A DNA stretch of 17,668 nucleotides from Granulicella sp. (GTDB taxonomy: Bacteria > Acidobacteriota > Terriglobia > Terriglobales > Acidobacteriaceae): positions 1 to 17,668 of the forward strand of contig PKWK01000231.1 in the NCBI GenBank assembly GCA_003133205.1, in the 5' to 3' direction. A model generated the notes under the pieces. It was given only the letters and a program-made list of their open reading frames with translations, was not told the origin of the DNA and did no database searches. This document shows, piece by piece, positions 8,463 to 13,799 of this stretch (its first letter is position 1; every line of letters begins with the position of its first letter). Position numbers and translations under genes: made by a program.

Positions 8463-8731
8463 ACGTCTCATATCCGATTAAGATGAGCCGCATTCGCGAG
8501 GGATTGTCCCTGGTCCCCGGGATCGCGTTTTACAACGTCGGCAACTTCTCCAATTTCACCAACTACTCCGATGGCACTCTGTTGAGTACGTCGAACGGGC
8601 CTGCCGCCGGATACCTGAACGGCTCAAGCACCTTTGCAGACCACGATGCAAAGCGTGTACAGCGCGGTACGGGCACCTCGGATATCGGCGGACCGCGATC
8701 GGTTGAGTTCCAACTTGCGCTCAACTTCTAG
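8375..8731 (+). CDS. TonB receptor fragment 3: C-terminal barrel strands
   Basis: The third piece, in a third frame. Receptor-like sequence is readable from about 8326 ('PAGQALVSAGLFTTAQLVSL'), before the first start-like codon, a GTG at 8375. It contains 'NPFYRVFDLNVSYPIKM', the final strands and the terminal Phe (QLALNF). It has no independent start signals and is best read as the end of the same gene. Confidence 0.55.
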   Translation: MSLNAVQQPIAAVPEAVGPENPFYRVFDLNVSYPIKMSRIREGLSLVPGIAFYNVGNFSNFTNYSDGTLLSTSNGPAAGYLNGSSTFADHDAKRVQRGTGTSDIGGPRSVEFQLALNF

Positions 8732-8757
8732 TAACTGGAGATTGAGCTTCAAATCAG

Positions 8758-8789
8758 ATGGAGACTACTTCGGTAGTCTCCATTTTCTT
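8758..8789 (+). terminator. Rho-independent terminator with UUCG tetraloop
   Basis: A perfect 11-bp stem ATGGAGACTAC / GTAGTCTCCAT closed by the very stable C(TTCG)G tetraloop, followed by TTTCTT. It lies 27 nt after the receptor stop. It sits between convergent genes and may also act on the opposite strand for the transporter operon. Confidence 0.9.
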
Positions 8790-8857
8790 GCCTGCCAGGG
8801 ACGTGATTTCATCTCGATGTACTCGAGGACATCTCTTGATCGGGAATTGGGAAACGA

Positions 8858-10117
8858 TCAGCTCAAGTCGGCGCCTTTGGCTTCGGGGCCGAGTGCGGTG
8901 ACGCCGGCGACGACGATGCCGACGATGACCACCGTTCCCGTGAGCGCGACTTTCAGGGAGCCGGAGTTGCGGTGGATGGCAAAGGCCTCCTGGAAGACCG
9001 CGTTGCGCGATGACAGCAGATTGCCGAGCTGGTAGGCGAGGCCGGGAAGAATAGCGCGAACCGGCCCGGGCGAGAGTTCGTTGAGGTGCGCGGGAATCGT
9101 TCCCCAGGCGCCCTGCACCATGAACTGCATGAGAAACCCGCCGACGGCGAGCATCACCGCTGAGTGCGACCAGGCCCACAGAGGGATCATGGGAATCGCG
9201 AGCAGGGCCGCGAGGACGATGGTCTTCCGGCGGCCGAACTTCTCAGAGAGCGTCCCACAGCACACGCCTCCAATCAGCGCTCCGATGTTAGCGATTGCGG
9301 CGATCAGCCCGACCTGGCCGTCGCTGAGGCCGTGGTCGAGCAGGAAGGTTGGGTAGAGGTCCTGTGTGCCGTGGCTGAAGGAAGTGAATGCTGCCATCAG
9401 GACGATAACGAAGAGGAATGTGGGCAGATAGCCCATGAGGATCTTCCAGTCAAGGGAAGGTCGCTTCGGCGCTTCGCCGGCAACGTCGCTTGCCCGGTGG
9501 CTGGCGAGCCAGGCAGGCGACTCTTCCACGTTGAAGCGGAGGTAGAACGCCAGCAGGGCAGGCAACGCGCCGATCATGAACATCACACGCCAGTTGGTCA
9601 TCATTCCAGTGCCGTGCAGGTGCGGGAAGATCAGGCCAAAGACTGCGGCAGCGAGCAGGTTACCAATGACATAGCCTTCCTGCAGCAGGCCGGAGAAGAA
9701 GCCGCGACCCTCGGCGGGGAGAGTCTCCAGGGCAAGCGCGGCGCCCACTCCCCACACGCCCCCCATGGCGATGCCGAAGAGCGCGCGGCAGACGAGAAAG
9801 CTGTGCAACGTGGGCGCGAAGGCGGAGGCCAGCTCGAAGATGGAGAAGGCGATGACATTGACCATCAGAGTCGGTCGCCGACCCCACTTTTCCGCCATGG
9901 CGCCGAAGATAAATGCGCCGAGGGGGCGCATGACGAGGGTCCAGAAGACCGCTTCGGCGACTTGCTTGACGCCTACGTGGAATCCAGCGGCGATCGCTTT
10001 CAGGCAAAAGGTGAGGAGGAAGAAGTCGAAGGCATCGAGGGTCCAGCCGAGGAAGCAGGCGGAGAAGGTGTTGCGCTGGACTCGGGTTAGAGAGCGGAAG
10101 TGGCCGGCAAAAGGCAT
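8858..10117 (-). CDS. MFS carboxylate:proton symporter (SHS / Jen-like)
   Basis: This is an inner-membrane major facilitator of 419 aa with about 12 hydrophobic segments. The two MFS loop signatures are present: 'GAMAEKWGRRPTL' (72-84) and 'GTLSEKFGRRKTI' (288-300). 'FLGWTLDAFDFF' (22-33) and 'TSFSHGTQDLYPT' (245-257) resemble the sialate:H+ symporter family, which also contains the yeast lactate permease Jen1. The second stretch fits the Jen motif N-x-x-S/T-H-x-S-Q-D-x-x-x-T closely, with Asn to Thr and Ser to Thr. A monocarboxylate or related acid is therefore the best guess for substrate. The gene lies 65 nt downstream of the response-regulator gene on the same strand, probably in one operon with PilZ. 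AGGA occurs about 15 nt before the ATG, so the ribosome binding site is weak. The AAHS aromatic-acid family is a less likely alternative. Confidence 0.88.
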   Translation of the reverse strand: MPFAGHFRSLTRVQRNTFSACFLGWTLDAFDFFLLTFCLKAIAAGFHVGVKQVAEAVFWTLVMRPLGAFIFGAMAEKWGRRPTLMVNVIAFSIFELASAFAPTLHSFLVCRALFGIAMGGVWGVGAALALETLPAEGRGFFSGLLQEGYVIGNLLAAAVFGLIFPHLHGTGMMTNWRVMFMIGALPALLAFYLRFNVEESPAWLASHRASDVAGEAPKRPSLDWKILMGYLPTFLFVIVLMAAFTSFSHGTQDLYPTFLLDHGLSDGQVGLIAAIANIGALIGGVCCGTLSEKFGRRKTIVLAALLAIPMIPLWAWSHSAVMLAVGGFLMQFMVQGAWGTIPAHLNELSPGPVRAILPGLAYQLGNLLSSRNAVFQEAFAIHRNSGSLKVALTGTVVIVGIVVAGVTALGPEAKGADLS

Positions 10118-10182
10118 TGCCGAATCGTAGCATCCTCGATCGTCGCCGATCTTGCCCGCATCCTGCGGATACGGCCGGGCAG

Positions 10183-10962
10183 CTACATCTTCGCGCGCAG
10201 CGGCGTAACCTGGGCCACAGGCGGGATAGACATGGCGTCAGGCTCCTGCAGGTAGGCCTTCAGCAACTGGTGGTGCAGGCAATAGAGTGCGAGTTCGAGC
10301 CGGTCGGAGACGCCCAGCTTGTCGTACACCTTGCGCAGGTAGTTCTTGATGACCTGCTCGGTGGTGCCGATCTGGTACGCGATCTCCTTGTTGCGCATGC
10401 CGCGGGTGATGCAACTGATGATGGCCAGCTCTTTCTTGGAGAGCTTGGGCTGCACGCGCGGGTTGGTCAGCGAACTGGCCTGGGAGCGATAGGCCTCGAT
10501 GACCCAACTGATGGATTGGTTGTCGATCCAGGTTTCGCCGTCCGCGATCTTGCGAACGCACTTGATCAGCAGGTCGGGCGAGATGGAGCGGGGCACGACA
10601 CCGCGCACGCCGCGGCGGTAGAGTTCGACGATGTTGGCTTCGTCCGCCTCGACCACCTGGACGATCAGCTTGGCGTCTGGCGAGCGCTTGACGAGGTCGG
10701 GGATCGCGTCGATGGTGCCTGCGATAAGTTGGCCTTCGAGCACGACGACGTCGGTCGGGTAGCGCTGCAGCGCGGCATGCAGATTGGCCAGTGTCTCGGC
10801 CTGTGCGACCACACGGATGTCGTCCTCGAGCGCGAATATCTTCTTCATGCCGACGCGATAGATTGACTGCGAGTCGGCGAGGATGACGCGAATCCCCGTG
10901 GCAGCGCCGGGCTGCTCAAAGGAGTGATTGGTGGACTTTTCCGAGTTGAGTGTCAGCGTCAT
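10183..10962 (-). CDS. NarL/LuxR-type response regulator with degenerate receiver
   Basis: A 259-aa transcriptional regulator. Residues about 24-140 form a receiver fold and about 172-232 a LuxR-type HTH ('LSKKELAIISCITRGMRNKEIAYQIG' then 'VIKNYLRKVYDKLGVSDRLELALY'). The receiver lacks the phosphorylation machinery: the acceptor Asp is Glu76 (DVVVLEG), the Thr/Ser switch position is Val104, the conserved Lys is Arg125 (VVPRS), and only Asp30 of the acidic pair remains (LADSQ). It is therefore probably not controlled by a histidine kinase. An N-terminal extension (1-23) and a C-terminal tail (about 235-259) flank the domains. The start lies 2 nt after the PilZ stop, with AAGG 7 nt upstream inside the PilZ gene end, so translation is coupled. 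No sensor kinase is nearby. Confidence 0.92.
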   Translation of the reverse strand: MTLTLNSEKSTNHSFEQPGAATGIRVILADSQSIYRVGMKKIFALEDDIRVVAQAETLANLHAALQRYPTDVVVLEGQLIAGTIDAIPDLVKRSPDAKLIVQVVEADEANIVELYRRGVRGVVPRSISPDLLIKCVRKIADGETWIDNQSISWVIEAYRSQASSLTNPRVQPKLSKKELAIISCITRGMRNKEIAYQIGTTEQVIKNYLRKVYDKLGVSDRLELALYCLHHQLLKAYLQEPDAMSIPPVAQVTPLRAKM

Positions 10963-10964
10963 GG

Positions 10965-11291
10965 TCAGGCCTTGAGAAAGTATTCGTCGATCACAACGGC
11001 CGCCATCAATTCATGTTCCGAATGTTGATGGCGTACGACGCGCCCTGTGCAATGGACTGAGACATCGGTTGCCGATCCCATCACTTCCGACGGCATATCC
11101 ATGGTGAACTCGATGCTGCTGCCAATCTTCGGCAGGTTGGCCGTTACGAACAGGAGACCGTTGGACGAGACGTCTCTGGTGATGGCTTCGACCATTCCGT
11201 TCTCCGTCTTCAGATGAAGCGCAAGTCTCAGCGGGAATCGGACGGCGGTTCGGACGGCATCCCTTGCGCTAGGTTTGTGCCACTCGATCAC
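10965..11291 (-). CDS. PilZ-domain protein (probable c-di-GMP receptor)
   Basis: This small single-domain protein of 108 aa shows both parts of the c-di-GMP binding signature: RxxxR at Arg14-Arg18 (RTAVR) and D-x-S-x-x-G at Asp40-Gly45 (DVSSNG). The rest is the expected beta barrel ('GSSIEFTMDMP', 'CTGRVVRHQ'). PilZ proteins bind the second messenger and pass the signal to a partner, so the partner here may be the regulator encoded 2 nt downstream. The start is GTG at 11289-11291, chosen for the strong AAAGGAGG 4 nt upstream. No alternative ATG fits. The leader can pair with this ribosome binding site (see the separate entry). Confidence 0.9.
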   Translation of the reverse strand: MIEWHKPSARDAVRTAVRFPLRLALHLKTENGMVEAITRDVSSNGLLFVTANLPKIGSSIEFTMDMPSEVMGSATDVSVHCTGRVVRHQHSEHELMAAVVIDEYFLKA

Positions 11292-11294
11292 GAT

Positions 11295-11332
11295 TCCTCC
11301 TTTGAGAACCCAGGAGCGCTCCCGAAGGAGGA
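11295..11332 (-). promoter_or_regulatory. Leader inverted repeat covering the PilZ ribosome binding site
   Basis: On the transcribed (-) strand, UCCUCCUU (complement of 11325-11332) is a perfect 8-nt complement of AAGGAGGA (complement of 11295-11302), which is the PilZ gene ribosome binding site. The 22 nt between them include a 10-nt palindrome, GGAGCGCTCC (11313-11322), which could offer a competing fold. The arrangement could switch translation. Chance pairing between purine- and pyrimidine-rich stretches is the alternative. Confidence 0.4.
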
Positions 11333-11445
11333 CTGAGTGGTTACCAAAGTTTATGCTACAACGCCCATTCTGCCACCCATTTTCTAGGGGTGCGATGGCA
11401 CATTAGTTGCATGATGGCGACCTGTTGGGGGAAAAGGTAACCAGC

Positions 11446-11459
11446 GTCGGCGAGCCGAC
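11446..11459 (-). terminator. Possible weak terminator after the aldo/keto reductase
   Basis: GTCGGC / GCCGAC arms with a 2-nt centre, followed on the - strand within about 10 nt by TTTTCCCC. It lies about 65 nt past the reductase stop and ahead of the PilZ gene on the same strand. The stem is short and the loop tight, so this is a tentative call. Confidence 0.25.
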
Positions 11460-11523
11460 TGAAAGCTCCCGGTTTTGCCTGACAGCAGTTGTGTCCGGAG
11501 CCGATCACGCGGGCGACAGCCGG

Positions 11524-12480
11524 TCAGGGGGCGGGATGAGCTTCCAGGAAGGCCTGAATCTCCTGCATCTCGTCCTTGGAGAGGCGGAACTTGGCGGCTG
11601 GCCAGACACCCGCGACCTGCTCCGGGCTGCGGCCGCCGACGATCGCCGCGGTAATGGCGGGATTGGCGAGCGTCCACGCGATGGCGATGACGCCGGCGGT
11701 AACGCCGTGGCGCGCGCCGATCTGCTTGAGGAAGTCAGCGATGGCAAGGTTGCGGCTGAGATACGGCTCCTGGTAGTTCCTGGCCTTGCGGCGAAAGTCG
11801 TCGGGCGGCAGGTTGTCGACGCGCTCCCTAGTCATGGCTCCAGTGAGTAGTCCGGAGTGCATGGGCGCGTAGTTGATGACTCCGATGGAGTGGCCCAGGC
11901 AGAAGGGCAGGATCTCGGCTTCGACCGCGCGGTTGAGCATCGAGTAGGGCGGCTGGAGCGAGACGATTGGCGCTATCTCCAGGCAGCGCTCCATTTGCGA
12001 TGGCGAAAAGTTCGATACGCCGATGTGGCGGACTTTTCCTTCGCGCTTGAGGTCGGCCATGGTGGTCCAGCCCATTTCGAGGTCCTGGTCCTCGATCGGC
12101 CAGTGAATCTGGTAGAGGTCGATGACCTCGACCTGGAGGCGGCGCAGGCTGTCTTCGCACTCGCGGCGGATTTCGAGCAGGGTACGCTTGATCTCGCGCT
12201 TCTTGTTCCACACCATGCCGCACTTGGTGAAGATGAAGGGCTTGACGTGGGACTCTTTGACCGCCTTGCCGACGATCTCTTCGGAGTGGCCGAGGCCGTA
12301 GATGGCCGCAGTGTCGATCCAGTTGACGCCGAGGTCGATGGCCTTGTGGATGGCCGCGATGGAGGCGTTATCGTCCTGCGGGCCCCAGGACATCGCCCAG
12401 TCGCCGCCGCCGATTGCCCACGCGCCGAAACCAATTGGTGTGAGCCACATATCCGAACTGCCAAGCTGACTGATCTTCAT
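11524..12480 (-). CDS. Aldo/keto reductase
   Basis: A cytoplasmic NAD(P)H-dependent oxidoreductase with a TIM-barrel AKR fold, 318 aa. The catalytic tetrad is complete: Asp56, Tyr61 (WIDTAAIYG), Lys86 (FTKCG) and His126 (LYQIHW). AKR signatures 'KVRHIGVSNFSPSQ' and 'AITAAIVGGRSPEQV' are present, the second in the cofactor-binding C-terminal part. The overall pattern is closest to Bacillus IolS/YhdN-type (AKR11-like) enzymes, which reduce or oxidise various carbonyls and sugars, so the substrate cannot be named. AGGGA lies 3-4 nt before the ATG. The gene stands alone: upstream is a long dyad-rich region, and downstream 232 nt separate it from the PilZ operon. Confidence 0.93.
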   Translation of the reverse strand: MKISQLGSSDMWLTPIGFGAWAIGGGDWAMSWGPQDDNASIAAIHKAIDLGVNWIDTAAIYGLGHSEEIVGKAVKESHVKPFIFTKCGMVWNKKREIKRTLLEIRRECEDSLRRLQVEVIDLYQIHWPIEDQDLEMGWTTMADLKREGKVRHIGVSNFSPSQMERCLEIAPIVSLQPPYSMLNRAVEAEILPFCLGHSIGVINYAPMHSGLLTGAMTRERVDNLPPDDFRRKARNYQEPYLSRNLAIADFLKQIGARHGVTAGVIAIAWTLANPAITAAIVGGRSPEQVAGVWPAAKFRLSKDEMQEIQAFLEAHPAP

Positions 12481-12567
12481 GATTCCCTATCCAAGTTTGG
12501 GTGGTACCCCTACCCCCCGTACTTAAGTCTAAAGTATTCGAATCAGGGATGTTAGGTCCGGGCCTAT

Positions 12568-12579
12568 GGTATATATACC
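12568..12579. promoter_or_regulatory. Palindrome GGTATATATACC
   Basis: A perfect 12-bp palindrome about 90 nt upstream of the aldo/keto reductase start. It may be an operator, or simply a flexible AT element next to the promoter. Confidence 0.35.
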
Positions 12580-12594
12580 GAAGGTAAAGTGTTG

Positions 12595-12628
12595 ATTCCA
12601 GATACTTTATCTATAAAGTATCCGGAAT
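12595..12628. promoter_or_regulatory. Long dyad, 15-nt arms
   Basis: The arms ATTCCAGATACTTTA (12595-12609) and TAAAGTATCCGGAAT (12614-12628) pair at 14 of 15 positions around TCTA. No T-run follows in either direction, so a regulator-binding site or a dispersed repeat is more likely than a terminator. Confidence 0.45.
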
Positions 12629-12761
12629 GTGAGAGTTACGGGTCGCTTTGCTGGTATCACCCTGCCGCGACTGACATCCTACCTCGTTTTGGCATTATGG
12701 CGCCACGTCTCCCCCGCCCGGATGAGCATGATTCTTCCACTATTTCTATTCTACCGGAGTG

Positions 12762-12778
12762 GGCATAACTACTATGCC
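12762..12778. promoter_or_regulatory. Dyad GGCATA-N5-TATGCC
   Basis: Perfect 6-bp arms around ACTAC, in the gene-free region, not followed by a T-run. It may be an operator half-site pair, but no target gene is clear. Confidence 0.3.
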
Positions 12779-13053
12779 AACTATTCTTGAGGGGTGGAAA
12801 AGCTGTAAATCATTGCTGTGGGATGACTTGCTGCGACAAAATATTTCTTGGTCTGAACGGAGGGGCTTGACAGCCTAATCACCGCAATTCGCGGCTCAAG
12901 CGGGGAGGGTGTGCCAGCCAGCACAATGGTTCGACGCAGTCTGTCGCGCGGATGGGTTGCTAACCCTGACGGCGAGAACCCGCATACGGGCGCCAAGGTT
13001 CGCCGCTGAACATGATGGTTGCTGCATTTCCGCAACTTCCGCAGGCCCCAATT

Positions 13054-13464
13054 TCATTGATGCGAAACCGCCTCACGCGCAAACCTGACTTCTTCTGCGA
13101 GCAATTGCAACACGAGGAACGACAACTCCGGCTCCGTGTGCATCAGGTGGACGAAGTATTCGCAGGTTAGCAGGCTAAGTTCCGCGCCCTCCATCGCTTC
13201 CGCTGTCAGGGAGTACCGTTTCGCCCCAATCACCGCAGGCACGCCAAGCAGCGAACCAGCGCCCGCCTGTAGGGTCAGGACCTCCTCGTCATCCAACCGT
13301 CTGGTCAGCGTGGCCGTTCCCTTCCTCAGAATGAAAACGCCGATGGGAGCATCGCCCTGACGGAAGAGAACGCGATTCGAGCCAAGATCTATGGACCTCG
13401 CTCGTTTCTCCAGTTCCACTATCAATTCGGGATCGGCAACAAATGCGGTCGTAACTTGGGGCAC
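13054..13464 (-). CDS. Stand-alone cyclic-nucleotide-binding-domain protein
   Basis: A 136-aa protein made of a single CAP_ED/cNMP-binding beta roll: 'LFRQGDAPIGVFILRKGTATLTRR' (about 34-57) and 'GSLLGVPAVIG' (about 70-80), followed by a helix (about 104-131) that corresponds to the dimerisation helix of CRP proteins. The DNA-binding winged helix is missing: the protein ends at HQ soon after that helix, and no HTH is found downstream in another frame. It may be a sensor or partner subunit. The start is GTG at 13462-13464, chosen because GGAGG (13471-13475 complement) lies 6 nt upstream. A CRP-like box lies about 100 nt upstream. The ligand is unknown; the canonical cAMP phosphate-binding Arg-Ser motif is not evident. 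Confidence 0.82.
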   Translation of the reverse strand: MPQVTTAFVADPELIVELEKRARSIDLGSNRVLFRQGDAPIGVFILRKGTATLTRRLDDEEVLTLQAGAGSLLGVPAVIGAKRYSLTAEAMEGAELSLLTCEYFVHLMHTEPELSFLVLQLLAEEVRFAREAVSHQ

Positions 13465-13560
13465 AGGTAGCCTCCATCAATCAGGCGCGGGATAGCCAGC
13501 AATGCGACCTCGGAAGGAACGCCGCAAGGTTAAATTGTTTCATCGGTTTAATCTGGAGGA

Positions 13561-13576
13561 TGTGATGGGCATCACT
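13561..13576. promoter_or_regulatory. CRP-like box TGTGA-N6-TCACT
   Basis: TGTGATGGGCATCACT differs from the CRP consensus half-site pair (TGTGA-N6-TCACA) at only the last base, and its core GTGATG-GG-CATCAC is a perfect dyad. Its centre is about 104 nt upstream of the cNMP-binding gene start and about 230 nt upstream of the polyferredoxin start. Confidence 0.5.
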
Positions 13577-13600
13577 CTTGGTGTGGTCATCTGTTCTATC

Positions 13601-13614
13601 GAGTGGTATCACTC
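13601..13614. promoter_or_regulatory. Dyad GAGTG-N4-CACTC
   Basis: Perfect 5-bp arms around GTAT, 33 nt centre-to-centre from the CRP-like box. It could be a second operator in the divergent promoter region. A chance match is possible. Confidence 0.25.
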
Positions 13615-13718
13615 CTTCTGGCTCCCCGGAGGAACAGTTCTCAGCAATACCGAAGTTCCCGCTTTTCGGAAAGTTCGAGTCTCCGTATCCTGCTGAAGTG
13701 AAAGGTGGGGATACATCG

Positions 13719-13733
13719 CCGATTGTCAATCGG
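13719..13733. promoter_or_regulatory. Palindromic operator-like site CCGATTG-T-CAATCGG
   Basis: A perfect 7-bp inverted repeat with a 1-nt centre, 66 nt before the polyferredoxin start codon. The size, symmetry and place fit a dimeric repressor or activator site. It does not match the FNR consensus TTGAT-N4-ATCAA. Confidence 0.45.
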
Positions 13734-13799
13734 GAGCTGTGACTAAAGTCCTATTCGGGGGTTGGGTCGGCTGGGTATTGTGGATAGTGGAAGGATGCC

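Larger units (their letters stand above)
5155..8731 (+). pseudogene. TonB-dependent receptor, Oar-like, broken by two frameshifts
   Basis: An outer-membrane TonB-dependent receptor of the acidobacterial Oar-like type, about 1190 aa if restored. Residues 1-25 form a signal peptide, 33-115 a carboxypeptidase-regulatory-like domain (GSIQGTITDSTGAVLPDA...FKLQLGE), and about 137-245 a plug domain (DSLPVNGRNFLDLAQIEPGV, RILLDGQDITDE). The beta barrel runs to a terminal Phe (VEFQLALNF), the usual BAM signal. GGAGA (5140-5144) precedes the ATG at 5155. The reading frame changes twice: near 6296-6303 (CCCCCGGG), where the protein jumps from ...DNAPG to AGGADFAKG, and near 8323-8328 (CCCGG), where it jumps from QAGTLT to PAGQALVSAG. 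Adding one base at each place restores a single continuous receptor. The cause is either recent inactivation or homopolymer sequencing errors. The substrate is unknown; this family often imports plant or polysaccharide-derived compounds. Confidence 0.9.
12530..12628. repeat. Three imperfect copies of TAAAGTATTnnATTC-like motif
   Basis: Similar 15-mers start at 12530 (TAAAGTATTCGAATC), 12585 (TAAAGTGTTGATTCC) and 12614 (TAAAGTATCCGGAAT), all in the same orientation, 55 and 29 nt apart. They upstream-flank the aldo/keto reductase and could be tandem binding sites for one regulator. Confidence 0.4.
12481..13053. other. Gene-free, dyad-rich regulatory region
   Basis: This 573-nt stretch lies between the aldo/keto reductase (reading left) and the end of the cNMP-binding gene, so it is the upstream region of the reductase. 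It holds several inverted repeats listed separately. Read on the - strand just before the reductase, it also has a TACTTTAGACTTAAGTACGG box followed by a G-run and GGGGTACC. I associate this kind of box with many Terriglobia promoters, but cannot verify it here. An 84-codon open frame on the - strand (12781-13035) has no recognisable similarity and biased composition, so I do not call it. Confidence 0.5.
13465..13799. other. Divergent promoter region
   Basis: A 335-nt spacer between the cNMP-binding gene (reading left) and the polyferredoxin gene (reading right). It contains a CRP-like box and two further dyads, listed separately. Short open frames here show no similarity that I recognise. 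Confidence 0.5.

Noticed and set aside
9164..10090. Long open frame (308 codons) on the + strand
   Set aside because: It lies fully antisense to the MFS transporter, and its composition (rich in E, G, D, A, R) is what a GC-rich membrane-protein gene gives in reverse. No family resemblance.
10117..10866. Open frame of 249 codons on the + strand
   Set aside because: Antisense to the LuxR-type regulator; Asp/Leu/Val-rich shadow sequence without recognisable motifs.
11857..12555. Open frame of 232 codons on the + strand
   Set aside because: Antisense to the aldo/keto reductase, whose catalytic tetrad is complete.
12928..12934. GGTTCGA, reminiscent of a tRNA T-loop
   Set aside because: No acceptor stem, D arm or anticodon arm can be built around it.
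12781..13035. 84-codon open frame on the - strand
   Set aside because: Low-complexity-like Arg/Pro/Ser content, no similarity that I recognise and no clear ribosome binding site; treated as non-coding.
13502..13696. 64-codon + strand open frame in the divergent promoter region
   Set aside because: No similarity, and it overlaps the operator-like dyads; more likely non-coding.
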